From positions 29,280 to 93,279 of the forward strand of contig CAYOPZ010000007.1 in assembly GCA_964406005.1 (NCBI GenBank): a DNA stretch of 64,000 bases. Reading direction: 5' to 3'. Position 1 is the first letter of the stretch; every line of letters begins with the position of its first letter. The stretch is from CAYOPZ01 sp964406005. GTDB lineage: Bacteria; Bacteroidota; Bacteroidia; Bacteroidales; SM23-62. This document shows positions 51,313 to 61,009 of the stretch, piece by piece. Made by a program: the position numbers and the translations under genes. The notes under the pieces are model-generated. The model made no database searches. It was given only the letters and a program-made list of their open reading frames with translations, and was not told the origin of the DNA.

Positions 51313-52863
51313 CTAGCGCCTTCGGCCTCCTGAGCTGGAACTACTTGAAGAAGATGAACTTCTCCCGCTGGAGGAACGAGAACTGCTGCTGCTCGACCTG
51401 CTTGGCGTGGAGGAACGAACGCTGCTGCTGCTCGACCTGCTCGGTGTGGAGGAACGAACGCTGCTGCTGCTCGATCTGCTCGGTGTAGAGGTACGGACAC
51501 TGCTGCTGCTCGACCTGCTCGGTGTGGAGGAACGGTAGCTGCTGCTCGACCTGCTTGGTGTGGAGGAACTGATACTACTGTTGCCCAACCTGTTTAGTAT
51601 GGAAGAGCGGTTGCCTGAGCTGCTTTGCGACTGGGTTGCGGTCGACCTGCCGGCACCTGAATTGTAGCTTGGCCTGGTTGTGGTCTGCGGGACGGTGTAG
51701 CTCGGTGTATAGCTTTGCCTGGTGGTATTGTTATACCTGCTGATCGGCGATTGCGAATCGGTCTGGCCTCGATCGGTATTTACCGTTGACCGCTGCTGCC
51801 TCGTCTCAGTAGAATTATCCCTGTTTACTTCAACCCTCCTTTCAGTGCTGCTGCCTGTCGCCAAACGGTCCCCGGTGCTGTTGCCGGCCGTCTGGACACG
51901 ATTTCCGCCGGCGGTCCTGGCCGAATTGGAAGCATCTGACGAGCCTTCCGTGACGGTACGGGTACGACCGGCTGTAGTGACGTTTCTGTCTGATTTGGGA
52001 TCCGTGCTTCTAACGCCATAGGTGGAATAGCCGGAACGCGAATTGCGATACCCGTAAGTATAGGACCTGCCCGTTCCATAGTAGTCCCTGTAGGTTGCAC
52101 TATAGTATGGATAATAACCTCCGCCCCAGTAATAGCCGTCCCAGTAACCGTCGCGGTAACCTCTCCAGTATGATCCTCCGTAACCCCAGCTATAAAACGG
52201 GTCCCAGTAGCTGTAATAAGGTCTGTATCCGTAATAGGGATAATACCAGCCATGATATGCACTGCCCCATCCCCAGCTGTACCCGAGGCTCAGGCTGAAA
52301 GACCAGCCCGGACTGTAGGAATAATACCATGGGTCGTACCATGAACTGTAATACCATGGGTCGTACCACGAACTGTAATACCACGGGTCATAATACGAGA
52401 AACCGATATAAGGTGAATGGAACCGTCTGATTCTGGTGGTATATGAAGGATACTGGTACACATCACCGTAATAATTGTTTATGACCGGTGTGCTGCCGTC
52501 ATCATAATAATCATAGGAACCTTCGTAATCCTGGTCATAATAAAGGGTATCTTCTGCAGTAAATTCCTGAACTTCCTGCCCTCCATATCCTTCCACCTGA
52601 TCTTCTCCTGTACTGCTCGAATATTCATTTTCCAGTTCCATGCGGTATTTCGCATAGTCACTCAGTTCTTCCTCCTGTTCAACCTGTCCGCCCTGGCTCA
52701 GGGGCTGCGGTTCACTCTGTGCCTGCACCTGTTCACTCTTCATGTCCGCGTCCCGCGGTGCATAATAGAGGTCATCATAAGTGCCTATTCCTGCTCTGTA
52801 GGTTGATGAACATGCACCCAGGACAAGTGCAAGTAAAATCAAAATATTAGCTGTAGTTTTCAT
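51313..52863 (-). CDS. Repeat-rich, Tyr/Trp- and Ser/Arg-rich lipoprotein
   Basis: A 516-residue lipoprotein with signal MKTTANILILLALVLGAC and a lipobox Cys at 18. A Glu/Gln-rich acidic part (about 40-115) is followed by an extremely Tyr/Trp/Gly-rich part (about 130-270) with a nine-residue repeat SSWYDPWYY. The C-terminal part (about 290-516) is Ser/Thr/Arg-rich with a 13-residue repeat VRSSTPSRSSSSS and ends in SSGGRRR. No enzymatic motif is visible. It is probably surface-anchored and disordered or fibrous. The ribosome-binding site GGAGG lies 9 bases before the ATG. Confidence 0.75.
   Translation of the reverse strand: MKTTANILILLALVLGACSSTYRAGIGTYDDLYYAPRDADMKSEQVQAQSEPQPLSQGGQVEQEEELSDYAKYRMELENEYSSSTGEDQVEGYGGQEVQEFTAEDTLYYDQDYEGSYDYYDDGSTPVINNYYGDVYQYPSYTTRIRRFHSPYIGFSYYDPWYYSSWYDPWYYSSWYDPWYYSYSPGWSFSLSLGYSWGWGSAYHGWYYPYYGYRPYYSYWDPFYSWGYGGSYWRGYRDGYWDGYYWGGGYYPYYSATYRDYYGTGRSYTYGYRNSRSGYSTYGVRSTDPKSDRNVTTAGRTRTVTEGSSDASNSARTAGGNRVQTAGNSTGDRLATGSSTERRVEVNRDNSTETRQQRSTVNTDRGQTDSQSPISRYNNTTRQSYTPSYTVPQTTTRPSYNSGAGRSTATQSQSSSGNRSSILNRLGNSSISSSTPSRSSSSYRSSTPSRSSSSSVRTSTPSRSSSSSVRSSTPSRSSSSSVRSSTPSRSSSSSSRSSSGRSSSSSSSSSSGGRRR
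51391..51579. repeat. 39-bp tandem repeats within the lipoprotein gene
   Basis: The unit beginning GCTCGACCTG recurs at 51391, 51430, 51469 and 51508 (period exactly 39), with a last copy at 51544 (period 36). It encodes the 13-residue Ser/Arg/Pro repeat. In-frame unit length means copy number can change without breaking the gene. Confidence 0.85.
52326..52395. repeat. 27-bp tandem repeats within the lipoprotein gene
   Basis: About two and a half near-identical copies of a 27-base unit (ATACCATGGGTCGTACCATG core) encode the SSWYDPWYY repeat. Copies differ by single substitutions. Confidence 0.8.
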
Positions 52864-53070
52864 GGGTTTTTCCTCCGGATTGTTCTTTTAACGGAAAATA
52901 TGCAAATACCGTACCAAAAACCTTAAACAATAACAGGCAATCTTCCGCCTATATTACGAAAATCCGGATACAAATAAAAACGGGCCCGGACTTTAATTTC
53001 TATCCGAATATTTGCTTATCTTGCAAATCCTCAATGAATTTGTTTAATCCCGGTAAGATATCACAAGCAG

Positions 53071-54546
53071 ATGGCGAAAGAACTCACCCCGAAAGAAGAA
53101 AATTATTCGCAATGGTACAATGATCTGGTAATCAAAGCCGACCTGGCTGAGAACTCCGCTGTGAGAGGGTGTATGGTGATCAAACCTTACGGTTACGCAA
53201 TATGGGAGAAAATGCAGTCCATTCTTGACGGAATGTTTAAAAAAACAGGCCATTCCAATGCATATTTCCCGCTCTTTATCCCAAAATCGTTTTTCAGCAG
53301 GGAAGCCGCACATGTTGAAGGTTTTGCCAAGGAATGCGCGGTCGTTACGCATTACCGCCTGAAAAACGATGCACATACAGGTGAAATTATCGTTGATGAA
53401 TCCGCAAAACTGGAAGAAGAACTGATCATCCGTCCCACATCCGAAACCATTATCTGGAATACCTATAAAAACTGGATACAATCCTATCGTGACCTTCCCA
53501 TCCTGATCAATCAATGGGCCAATGTGGTCAGGTGGGAAATGAGGACAAGACTGTTTTTACGTACCGCGGAATTTTTATGGCAGGAAGGCCATACCGCACA
53601 TGAAACACGTGAAGAAGCTGAAGAAGAGACGCACAGGATCATCGATCTCTATGCCGGGTTTGCTGAAAAAACCCTGGCCATGCCCGTTATCAAGGGCCTC
53701 AAAACGGAAGCCGAACGGTTCGCAGGCGCCATCGACACCTATGCCATTGAAGCCATGATGCAGGATGGCAAAGCCCTTCAGTCGGGAACCAGCCACTTCC
53801 TGGGTCAGAACTTCGCCAAGGCCTTTGACGTACAGTTCTCCGGCAGGGACGGCAATCTGGATTATGTATGGGCAACCTCCTGGGGCGTTTCCACCCGCCT
53901 TATGGGGGCCCTGATCATGGCGCATTCTGACAATAACGGACTGGTACTTCCCCCGAAACTGGCCCCGGTTCAGGTAGTCATAGTCCCCATCTATAAAAAC
54001 AGGCAGGAACTTGAACGGGTATCACGGACGGCGCTGGAAATTCAGCAGGAACTCCGTAATGCCGGTCTTTCTGTAAAGTATGATGACAGGGATACCCACA
54101 AGCCGGGATGGAAATTCAGTGAATACGAATTGAAGGGCGTCCCCGTCCGGATTGCAATCGGTCCCAGGGACATCAGAGATGGCTCCATTGAAATAGCCAG
54201 GCGGGACAATCTGGATAAGCAGGCAGTACCCAGGGATAATGCTGCCGGTACCGTATCCGCACTGATGGACGAGATACAGCAGGGCATATATAAAAAAGCG
54301 CTGAATTTCAGGAAAAATCATACATACAAAACAGATGACTATGAGGAATTCAGGGAGATCATGCGCAGCAGGCCGGGTTTCGTTTACGCCCACTGGGACG
54401 GAACCCCGGAGACGGAGGAACGTATCAAGGAAGAAACAAAGGCCACGATCCGTTGTATTCCTTTTGAAAGTACCGGAGAACAGGGGAAATGCATTTACTC
54501 CGGCAAACCATCCAAACAAAGAGTATTGTTTGCCATTTCCTATTAA
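53071..54546 (+). CDS. proS: Prolyl-tRNA synthetase, short (archaeal/eukaryotic-like) type
   Basis: Charges tRNA-Pro. It has 491 residues, the size of the type lacking the bacterial editing insertion. Class II motifs include RPTSETIIWNTYKNWIQSYR, NQWANVVRWEMRTRLFLRTA, FLWQEGHTAHET and the motif 3 region ATSWGVSTRLMGALIMAHSD. The anticodon-binding domain begins at LAPVQVVIVPIYK. The C-terminal extension ends in a terminal Tyr (KQRVLFAISY), as is typical of this type. It is divergent from the repeat-rich lipoprotein gene. Confidence 0.96.
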   Translation: MAKELTPKEENYSQWYNDLVIKADLAENSAVRGCMVIKPYGYAIWEKMQSILDGMFKKTGHSNAYFPLFIPKSFFSREAAHVEGFAKECAVVTHYRLKNDAHTGEIIVDESAKLEEELIIRPTSETIIWNTYKNWIQSYRDLPILINQWANVVRWEMRTRLFLRTAEFLWQEGHTAHETREEAEEETHRIIDLYAGFAEKTLAMPVIKGLKTEAERFAGAIDTYAIEAMMQDGKALQSGTSHFLGQNFAKAFDVQFSGRDGNLDYVWATSWGVSTRLMGALIMAHSDNNGLVLPPKLAPVQVVIVPIYKNRQELERVSRTALEIQQELRNAGLSVKYDDRDTHKPGWKFSEYELKGVPVRIAIGPRDIRDGSIEIARRDNLDKQAVPRDNAAGTVSALMDEIQQGIYKKALNFRKNHTYKTDDYEEFREIMRSRPGFVYAHWDGTPETEERIKEETKATIRCIPFESTGEQGKCIYSGKPSKQRVLFAISY

Positions 54547-54556
54547 TACGCAATAC

Positions 54557-55252
54557 ATGGAGAAAGAAGAAATCAAATCGAATATCATTTCTACCCTTAA
54601 AAAGAAATCTTCCCTGAAACAAACCGTCTACGACAATACACTGAAAGTTTTTTCGGACATCAGGGAGATATTGCAGGAACTTGTCAGCGAATACAACGGA
54701 TTGCTGAACGGAACGGATGAAAGGGTCAGGCTGGAATACAGGGAAGTAGGCATGTTCGCCGTAGAATTGAAAATCGCCGGAGACCTGATCATCTTCACCA
54801 TGCATTCCAATGTCTTCGAATTCGACCGTAGTCACGGGGTCTGGAAAACTTCATATGTGCAGGCCGATAAAATGGCTTCCTATTGCGGCATCATCAACAT
54901 CTATAATTTCCTTTCAGACTCGTTCAAATACAACCGGATGGAAGATCTGGGATATCTGGTGGGACGAATCTTTATCAACAGGGATTTTCATTACTTCACC
55001 GAGGGCAAGCGGCAGCTCGGGTTCTTCTACAATCATTTCGGTACGGAGAAAATCAACAAGCAGGCCCTCACGGAAATACTGAATCTGGCCATCAATTACG
55101 TACTGGAATTTGATCTCCTCGTCCCTCCCTATGATACAGTTAAAATTGCAACGGTGGAGCAAATGAACCACAGTCTGCAACGTTCCGTCCTGCGTACAGG
55201 CAAAAGGCTGGGTTTCCAGTTCAATTCCGACGATGTATCCGCCAATGAATAA
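54557..55252 (+). CDS. Conserved hypothetical protein
   Basis: A 231-residue soluble protein from the ATG at 54557, 10 bases after proS. The N-terminal helix (KSNIISTLKKKSSLKQTVYD) is charged. The central mixed part has GDLIIFTMHSNVFEFDRSH and YCGIINIYNFLSDSFKYNR, followed by LGYLVGRIFINRDFHYFTEG. It has no signal peptide, membrane segment or metal motif. I do not recognise a function. It lies between proS and an outer membrane protein gene, on the same strand. Confidence 0.8.
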   Translation: MEKEEIKSNIISTLKKKSSLKQTVYDNTLKVFSDIREILQELVSEYNGLLNGTDERVRLEYREVGMFAVELKIAGDLIIFTMHSNVFEFDRSHGVWKTSYVQADKMASYCGIINIYNFLSDSFKYNRMEDLGYLVGRIFINRDFHYFTEGKRQLGFFYNHFGTEKINKQALTEILNLAINYVLEFDLLVPPYDTVKIATVEQMNHSLQRSVLRTGKRLGFQFNSDDVSANE

Positions 55253-55272
55253 TTCCATACCGCAGAAACCAG

Positions 55273-57126
55273 ATGTATCGAAATGCCCTCCTGACCATCT
55301 TCCTGACTGTAGCATCGGTCCCGTACTGTGCATACGGAACCGGGGATACGCTGAAGGCAGAATATCCCAATGAGAGTGAAACGGATATCTTTTTCGATTC
55401 ACTGGCTTTGAAAGCCAACCGGAACTCCTGGACACAGAGGCTTCATAACATCGTTATCCTGGAACCCAGCCGGATACAGCCGGAAGATACATTGCATACC
55501 CGTTTGAGTTCCGAACCTTTCCTTCCGTATTCAGGAAAGATCATCCGGAATATCCGGATTACCAAACTGGATCCTTTCGGACCCACCATTTATGATCCGG
55601 ACCTTCCGGCCCGTAACCGGGCTGAGGCATTCGGCAATGACCTGCATACGATCACCCAGGACAGGGTTATCAGGAATAATTTGCTCTTCCGGGAAGGGGA
55701 TCCTGTAGATCCGGACAAGCTTGCAGACAATGAAAGACTTTTCAGGCGTTTGCCTTTCATTCAGGATGCGGTCATTCATCTTGTGGAAACGTCCCCGGGT
55801 TCTGACAGCGTGGACATAATACTTTTAACCAAAGACGCATTCTTCCTGGGTCTTGGGGGAGAAGTACTGGACCTTCACTCCGGAAATCTGGAAATATTCG
55901 ATCCAAACCTCATCGGATACGGGCATGAGCTGCATACTGTTTTCCACTGGGATGGAGAGGAAACGCCCAGGATAGGAAACGAAGTATCCTACATCATCAA
56001 CAACCTGGGCGGCTCATTCATCACCGGCAAACTGAAATTTGCAAACGTTTACGAGACAGAATCCTTCGAATTCGCACTGGACCGGAAATTTCATACTCCG
56101 GATATCAAATACGCCGGAGCGCTGGAGATGAAACGGTTAAGAACGGAAGAATTCGTAGATTTCATAGATACGCTTACCGGTCCTGTACAGCTTAAGTTCA
56201 ACCTTTTCGACGGCTGGATCGGACGTTCCCTGAATTTTGGAAAACAGCGGAACCTGACCAGGAACCGGCTGAACCTGGTATTTGCCACACGTCTTTACCA
56301 TGAACAGTTCATTGACCGTCCGGAAGTATCTGAAAATACACTTTATCAGTACCAAAACAAAACCCTGTGGCTGTCAAACGTCTCCATTTCCTCCCAGTCA
56401 TTCTTTAAAAGCAACCTTATCCTTGAATTCGGAAGAACAGAAGACATCCCCCAGGGAATACTGCTAAATCTGACATTCGGGCTCGAAATGAGGGAATTCA
56501 AAAACAGGCATTATGCCGGCATAAGTTTTTCTCAGGGCCACTATCTGGGTAATTCCGGATATCTGTATACACGTATTGAGGGCGGCGGCTTCCTGAAAAA
56601 ACAGAATTTCGTCGAACAGGGTGTGATAAACCTTAGAGCGGATTATTTCTCCAACCTTTTTATCGTTGATCGCTTTAAGATCAGGAATTTTATTAAAGTC
56701 AACTATGTCAGGGGGATACGCCGGTTCGATGATGAATTTATCACACTCCGGGGAAAAAACGGAATCAGGGGATTTCGCTCAAACACGATTACGGGAACCC
56801 AGAAGCTAGTCCTCAGATTTGAATCCGATGCTTTTACTCCTTACTACTTGTATGGATTCAGGTTCGTACTGTTCGGTTTTACGGATATGGGACTCATCGG
56901 ACCCGATGTCGAGCCCATTCATAACGGAAGTTTCTTTTCAGGATTCGGACTGGGGGCACGCATCCGCAACGAACGCCTGGTATTTCAGACCATTTCCCTC
57001 AGGCTGGGTTTATATCCGAATCATCCGGATATGGCAATCCCCCTCCTGCTCGAAGTAGCCGGAAGGGAAAGGCTGAATCCCGAAACTTTCCGGGCAGGTA
57101 AACCCAGGATCATCGGATTTGAATAA
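55273..57126 (+). CDS. POTRA-containing outer membrane beta-barrel protein (BamA/TamA-like)
   Basis: A 617-residue protein with signal MYRNALLTIFLTVASVPYCAYG. One POTRA-like domain lies at about 78-195: GKIIRNIRITKLDPFGPTIY, then NNLLFREGDPVDPDKLADNE and LPFIQDAVIHLV. The rest is a beta-barrel with the surface-antigen style L6-like stretch LRGKNGIRGFRSNTITGTQK, the place of the conserved RGF motif. Only one POTRA is evident, so it is not BamA itself but a smaller relative; its substrate is unknown. It follows the hypothetical gene after 20 bases. Confidence 0.82.
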   Translation: MYRNALLTIFLTVASVPYCAYGTGDTLKAEYPNESETDIFFDSLALKANRNSWTQRLHNIVILEPSRIQPEDTLHTRLSSEPFLPYSGKIIRNIRITKLDPFGPTIYDPDLPARNRAEAFGNDLHTITQDRVIRNNLLFREGDPVDPDKLADNERLFRRLPFIQDAVIHLVETSPGSDSVDIILLTKDAFFLGLGGEVLDLHSGNLEIFDPNLIGYGHELHTVFHWDGEETPRIGNEVSYIINNLGGSFITGKLKFANVYETESFEFALDRKFHTPDIKYAGALEMKRLRTEEFVDFIDTLTGPVQLKFNLFDGWIGRSLNFGKQRNLTRNRLNLVFATRLYHEQFIDRPEVSENTLYQYQNKTLWLSNVSISSQSFFKSNLILEFGRTEDIPQGILLNLTFGLEMREFKNRHYAGISFSQGHYLGNSGYLYTRIEGGGFLKKQNFVEQGVINLRADYFSNLFIVDRFKIRNFIKVNYVRGIRRFDDEFITLRGKNGIRGFRSNTITGTQKLVLRFESDAFTPYYLYGFRFVLFGFTDMGLIGPDVEPIHNGSFFSGFGLGARIRNERLVFQTISLRLGLYPNHPDMAIPLLLEVAGRERLNPETFRAGKPRIIGFE

Positions 57127-57150
57127 GCCGGGGGCAGCGTTTATTTTAAC

Positions 57151-57158
57151 TAAATTTG
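57151..57158 (+). promoter_or_regulatory. Bacteroidota -7 box upstream of tilS
   Basis: TAAATTTG matches TAnnTTTG exactly and lies 15 bases before the ATG at 57174. It overlaps an in-frame TTG at 57156, so the later ATG is the likelier start. Confidence 0.5.
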
Positions 57159-57173
57159 CATAAAGCCCTGGAT

Positions 57174-58499
57174 ATGCTGGAAAATTTCAAATCCTTCATC
57201 GGGGAACATAAGCTCTTCATGCCCAATGAAAGGATACTGCTTGCCGTCAGCGGGGGAATTGACTCCATTGTCATGCTTGACCTGTTTCACCAGGCAGGAT
57301 TCAGAACAGGAATGGCACATTGTAATTTCAGGCTTCGGGGCGTGGAATCAGACGGTGATGAGGAATTCGTGAAGGCCCGTTCGGAAAAATACGGCCTCGA
57401 ATGTCATGTAAAACCATTTGATACGAAGAAAATTGCTGAACAGCAAGGGATCTCCATCCAGATGGCGGCGCGGAACCTCAGGTATGCCTGGTTTGAAGAA
57501 ATAAGAAAAAAACACAGGTATGCCTGGGTTGCCACGGCACATAACCAGGATGACGTCATGGAAACCTTTTTCATAAACCTTTCGAGGGGAACGGGCATCA
57601 GGGGACTGACCGGCATACCACCAAAGGCCGGAAGGGTGATCCGTCCCCTTCTTTTTTCACCCCGGAGTGAAATCCAGGCCTATGCCGGGTCACGGCGCCT
57701 GGATTACCGGGAAGACTCTTCGAATGCCTCAGACAAATATCTGAGAAATAAAATAAGGCATCAGCTGATTCCTGCGCTTGAAAAACAGAACCCTTCCTTC
57801 CGGCAGTCCATGATCGATACCATGAAAAAGCTGAAAGAAACAAGTATCATCTATCATGGTGAAATAGAGAAATTGAAAAAGCGTGTTACACGTACCTCTG
57901 CAAACAAGACAAGCATAAATATTGCCGAATTGCTCAGAACGTCCTCTCCAAAAACCCTTCTGTATGAGATACTTGCAGAATTCAATTTTAATACCCAGAC
58001 CATGGAGGACATCCTCAGGTCCCTTGATTCACTCCCGGGCAGGCAATTTTTCTCTTCCACGCACCGGATCGTCAAAGACCGTGAACAACTCATCCTGACA
58101 GGAATTGAAGAAGCGGACCCGAGGAAATACTACATTGAATTGAGCGAGAACCGGACAAGCGAACCCGTACATCTTGAGTGGGTGGTAATAGACAAAACGG
58201 AGAACTTCAAAATCCCGGAAGATCCGGAAGTTGCCTGCCTGGACCTCGATCTTCTTGATTTCCCGCTTATCCTCAGGCACTGGCAAAAGGGCGATTATTT
58301 TCAGCCCCTGGGCATGCAGGGTATGAAGAAGCTGAGCGATTATATGATAGATAAGAAAATCCCCCTGCCCGATAAAGCAGGGATATGGCTCCTGGCCACA
58401 GGAAATAAAATTGTCTGGGTTGCAGGGCACAGGATAGATGACCGTTTCAAGGTCACGGCAAAGACCAGGCAGATCCTCATGATCAGATACAAACGATAA
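57174..58499 (+). CDS. tilS: tRNA(Ile)-lysidine synthase
   Basis: Converts C34 of the tRNA-Ile reading AUA to lysidine. It has 441 residues. The PP-loop LLAVSGGIDSIVMLDLFHQA is near residue 22, then AHCNFRLRGVESDGDEEFV, WVATAHNQDDVMETFFINL, GTGIRGLTGIP and YREDSSNASDKYLRNKIRH. The C-terminal domain has LRHWQKGDYFQPLGMQGMKK and the ending WVAGHRIDDRFKVT. The start at 57174 fits the promoter just upstream. It converges on tyrA. Confidence 0.96.
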   Translation: MLENFKSFIGEHKLFMPNERILLAVSGGIDSIVMLDLFHQAGFRTGMAHCNFRLRGVESDGDEEFVKARSEKYGLECHVKPFDTKKIAEQQGISIQMAARNLRYAWFEEIRKKHRYAWVATAHNQDDVMETFFINLSRGTGIRGLTGIPPKAGRVIRPLLFSPRSEIQAYAGSRRLDYREDSSNASDKYLRNKIRHQLIPALEKQNPSFRQSMIDTMKKLKETSIIYHGEIEKLKKRVTRTSANKTSINIAELLRTSSPKTLLYEILAEFNFNTQTMEDILRSLDSLPGRQFFSSTHRIVKDREQLILTGIEEADPRKYYIELSENRTSEPVHLEWVVIDKTENFKIPEDPEVACLDLDLLDFPLILRHWQKGDYFQPLGMQGMKKLSDYMIDKKIPLPDKAGIWLLATGNKIVWVAGHRIDDRFKVTAKTRQILMIRYKR

Positions 58500-58519
58500 G
58501 CTCTTCCTTTATCAGGGTT

Positions 58520-59335
58520 TCAGGAAGGCCTGAAGTTGGCCGGATGTTCCCGGGCAGGCAGTTCAAGATTTCTTCGAAGGTCGTCGAAGAATGTCTTCAG
58601 CGAATCGAAATCCCTCTTCCGGATGACCTCTATCAGGCTGCCAAGCTGGCCCCGTATTTTTTCAACCTGATCAACCGTAAAGGGATTAAAAAGAATTTCC
58701 GAGAGCAGGTAATCATCCTCCGACAATACACCCCTGGCAACATCCAGATGTTTTCTGAAGGTGGTTCCCGGGGCTTCCTGTTTTTTCATGCAGGCGGCAA
58801 ATACAAGTGAAGAAGAAAAGGGTATTGACAGGGAATAGGCAATGGTCTCATCGTGATCACTGAAGCTGTATTCATAGATATTCAGTTTCAGGGATGCGTA
58901 AAAATGCCTGAAAAAATCCTTCCCTTCCGGATCGGATTCGGATATGATAATTGCATTCTCATCGCTCAGGTCCTTGATGTTTGCAAATGTTGGACCAAAC
59001 ATGGGATGTGTGGAGACAAATCTCCTTCCGCTTTCCCGGTAAAAATCCTGCAGGCCGTTTTTGACGGAAGTGATGTCGGCGATAATGCATTGTTCCGGCA
59101 GGAAAGGAATGATCTCCCGGAAAAGAGGAATGGTGCTGTGAAGGCTAACTGCGTTAATCAGCAGATCGGGTTGAAAATCCCTGATCTCCTCGAAGCTGAG
59201 AAAACGATGTGCATTGAAGAAATATTTCAGTTTCGTTCTGTCAAGATCAATAACGCCTACCTCATAGTCAAGGCACAGTGATTCTACAAGCCAGGAACCC
59301 ATTTTGCCGGCTCCTGCAACAACAATTCGTGTCAT
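58520..59335 (-). CDS. tyrA: Prephenate dehydrogenase
   Basis: NAD(P)-dependent oxidative decarboxylation of prephenate to 4-hydroxyphenylpyruvate for tyrosine. It has 271 residues. The Rossmann loop VVAGAGKMGSWLVE is at 5-18. Further motifs are IADITSVKNGLQDFY and the active-site FVSTHPMFGPTFAN with the catalytic His. It has no ACT or chorismate mutase domain. It is last in the minus-strand aromatic operon, 9 bases after aroC. Confidence 0.92.
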   Translation of the reverse strand: MTRIVVAGAGKMGSWLVESLCLDYEVGVIDLDRTKLKYFFNAHRFLSFEEIRDFQPDLLINAVSLHSTIPLFREIIPFLPEQCIIADITSVKNGLQDFYRESGRRFVSTHPMFGPTFANIKDLSDENAIIISESDPEGKDFFRHFYASLKLNIYEYSFSDHDETIAYSLSIPFSSSLVFAACMKKQEAPGTTFRKHLDVARGVLSEDDYLLSEILFNPFTVDQVEKIRGQLGSLIEVIRKRDFDSLKTFFDDLRRNLELPAREHPANFRPS

Positions 59336-59344
59336 TTAAAAATG

Positions 59345-60340
59345 TTATGGTTTAACAACTCTTTTTGTTTTCTGTTCCAGCAGCATGAAATCCGCCAGGA
59401 CAATTGCTGTAGCAGCCTCGAGCACAGGCGGAACACGCAGGGCAATGCATTTATCGTGCCTGCCCTCAATTTTCAGATCCTCCATTTTTCGGGATTTCAT
59501 ATTCATGGTCCGTTGTATACGGGAGGTGCTTGATGCAGGCTTTACGGCGATCCTGAAAACCAGTTCGTTGCCGTTGGATATACCCCCGTTGATTCCCCCT
59601 GCATAGTTGGTCTCGGTAGTACCGGAAGCATCCACTATATTGTCATTGTGCTCCGAGCCTTTCATCCTGGCCGCGGCAAACCCGGAACCGAATTCCAGTC
59701 CCTTGATCGCAGGAATGGCAAACACAATATGGGCCAGTTGTGACTCGAGGGAATCAAAGAAAGGCTCTCCCAATCCTACAGGCACGTTCTGTACCCTGCA
59801 CTCCACAATGCCTCCAATGGAATCGTCCATCCTGACGGCTTCTTCAACGGCCTGTTCCAGATCCGCGGATCCTCCTGCTTCCGTCAGTGTGGCATTTATG
59901 CTTATGCCCGGCAGTATTTTTTTCGCAACCACACCCGCCGCCACCAGTCCCAGGGTAAGCCTGCCTGAAAAATGTCCGCCACCCCTGTAATCCTGGAATC
60001 CCCCGTATTTTTCTGATGCAACAAAATCCGCATGACCGGGACGAGGAATGTCCTTAAGTTTAGCATAATCGGACGAGCGGACGTTCCTGTTCCTGAAAAG
60101 GATGGTAACCGGGGCCCCGGTTGTAATCCCGTTAAAAATACCGCTTATCAATTCAGGAAGGTCTTCTTCCTTTCTCGGGGTCGTTCCCTTTGCCCCGCTT
60201 TTTCGTCTTGCCAGGTCGGTTTTAAATTCACCGGGTCCGACCCGTATGCCTGCGGGACAACCGTCAATGACAATCCCAAGAGCTTTGCCGTGGGATTCAC
60301 CGAATATGTTAACGCGAAATATTCTTCCGAAACCGTTCAT
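59345..60340 (-). CDS. aroC: Chorismate synthase
   Basis: Converts EPSP to chorismate with reduced FMN. It has 331 residues, at the short end of the family (usually 350-390). The signature GESHGKALGIVIDGCPAGI is near the start, and RPGHADF, QDYRGGGHFSGRLT and GSGFAAARMKGSEHND are visible. A central stretch seems shorter than usual, but catalytic elements are present. It lies 36 bases after aroD. Confidence 0.93.
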   Translation of the reverse strand: MNGFGRIFRVNIFGESHGKALGIVIDGCPAGIRVGPGEFKTDLARRKSGAKGTTPRKEEDLPELISGIFNGITTGAPVTILFRNRNVRSSDYAKLKDIPRPGHADFVASEKYGGFQDYRGGGHFSGRLTLGLVAAGVVAKKILPGISINATLTEAGGSADLEQAVEEAVRMDDSIGGIVECRVQNVPVGLGEPFFDSLESQLAHIVFAIPAIKGLEFGSGFAAARMKGSEHNDNIVDASGTTETNYAGGINGGISNGNELVFRIAVKPASSTSRIQRTMNMKSRKMEDLKIEGRHDKCIALRVPPVLEAATAIVLADFMLLEQKTKRVVKP

Positions 60341-60376
60341 GGTTGTCTGGTATTAATGTTGTCTGAATTTGCTTTT

Positions 60377-61009
60377 TCATTTTAATTGTTCTATCAGGCT
60401 TTCCAGTTTTTCCCTGCTGATCTGTCCCGGTGCCGTTTCCCTGCCCTCTCCTGCCGAGGCAAATGTGAACTCCGCCCCGAGAAAAGGAGCCGCCACCCTC
60501 GAAATCAGACCTTCCTCCCCCATGCCGATCACGATCATACGGAATTTATGCCTGTAAAGCTGCAGCAGGTTTAGCAGATCCTCCCTGTGGTTAACACGGC
60601 ATGCCACCTTAACGAGATCCGCACCGGCATTACGGCAATCCCTTACGATCCTGTCAAGCTCTTCCGTTCCGGGTGTTTTTTCGAAATCATGATGCGAAAG
60701 AATGACATCGCTGCCCCTGCTTCTGGCAAGGGACATCAATTCCTTCCTGAAAGACTTATCGGATTCGAGCTCAATATCTACGTAATCGGCACCTGCCTCC
60801 AGGGCTGTCCGGAGAATCAGCAAGCGTTTCCCGCCGCTTAAGTTACCCGGTCTGCAGGTTGCAATACAGCGCTTTGCAGCACTGACCATGCGGGTCACCC
60901 GGTCGGGTCCGACATCCAGGAGATCGAAACGGAATTCCACAAAAGGTTCTTTTTCTGCAAGTTGCATGCAACTGTTAAAATCCATATGAGCAAGGCTAAC
61001 ACAGATCAT
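60377..61009 (-). CDS. aroD: 3-dehydroquinate dehydratase, type I
   Basis: Dehydrates 3-dehydroquinate to 3-dehydroshikimate through a Schiff base. It has 210 residues, short for type I (about 220-250). The FVEFRFDLLD strand, VDIELESD, VILSHHDFEKTP with the catalytic His and DLVKVACRV with the Schiff-base Lys are all visible. The tail has FASAGEGRETAPGQIS. It overlaps the end of aroB by 14 bases. Confidence 0.92.
   Translation of the reverse strand: MICVSLAHMDFNSCMQLAEKEPFVEFRFDLLDVGPDRVTRMVSAAKRCIATCRPGNLSGGKRLLILRTALEAGADYVDIELESDKSFRKELMSLARSRGSDVILSHHDFEKTPGTEELDRIVRDCRNAGADLVKVACRVNHREDLLNLLQLYRHKFRMIVIGMGEEGLISRVAAPFLGAEFTFASAGEGRETAPGQISREKLESLIEQLK

Noticed and set aside
51391..51579. 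Regularly spaced repeats that could suggest a CRISPR array
   Set aside because: Units are adjacent without unique spacers, have an in-frame 39-bp period, and lie inside a coding sequence; no cas genes are present.
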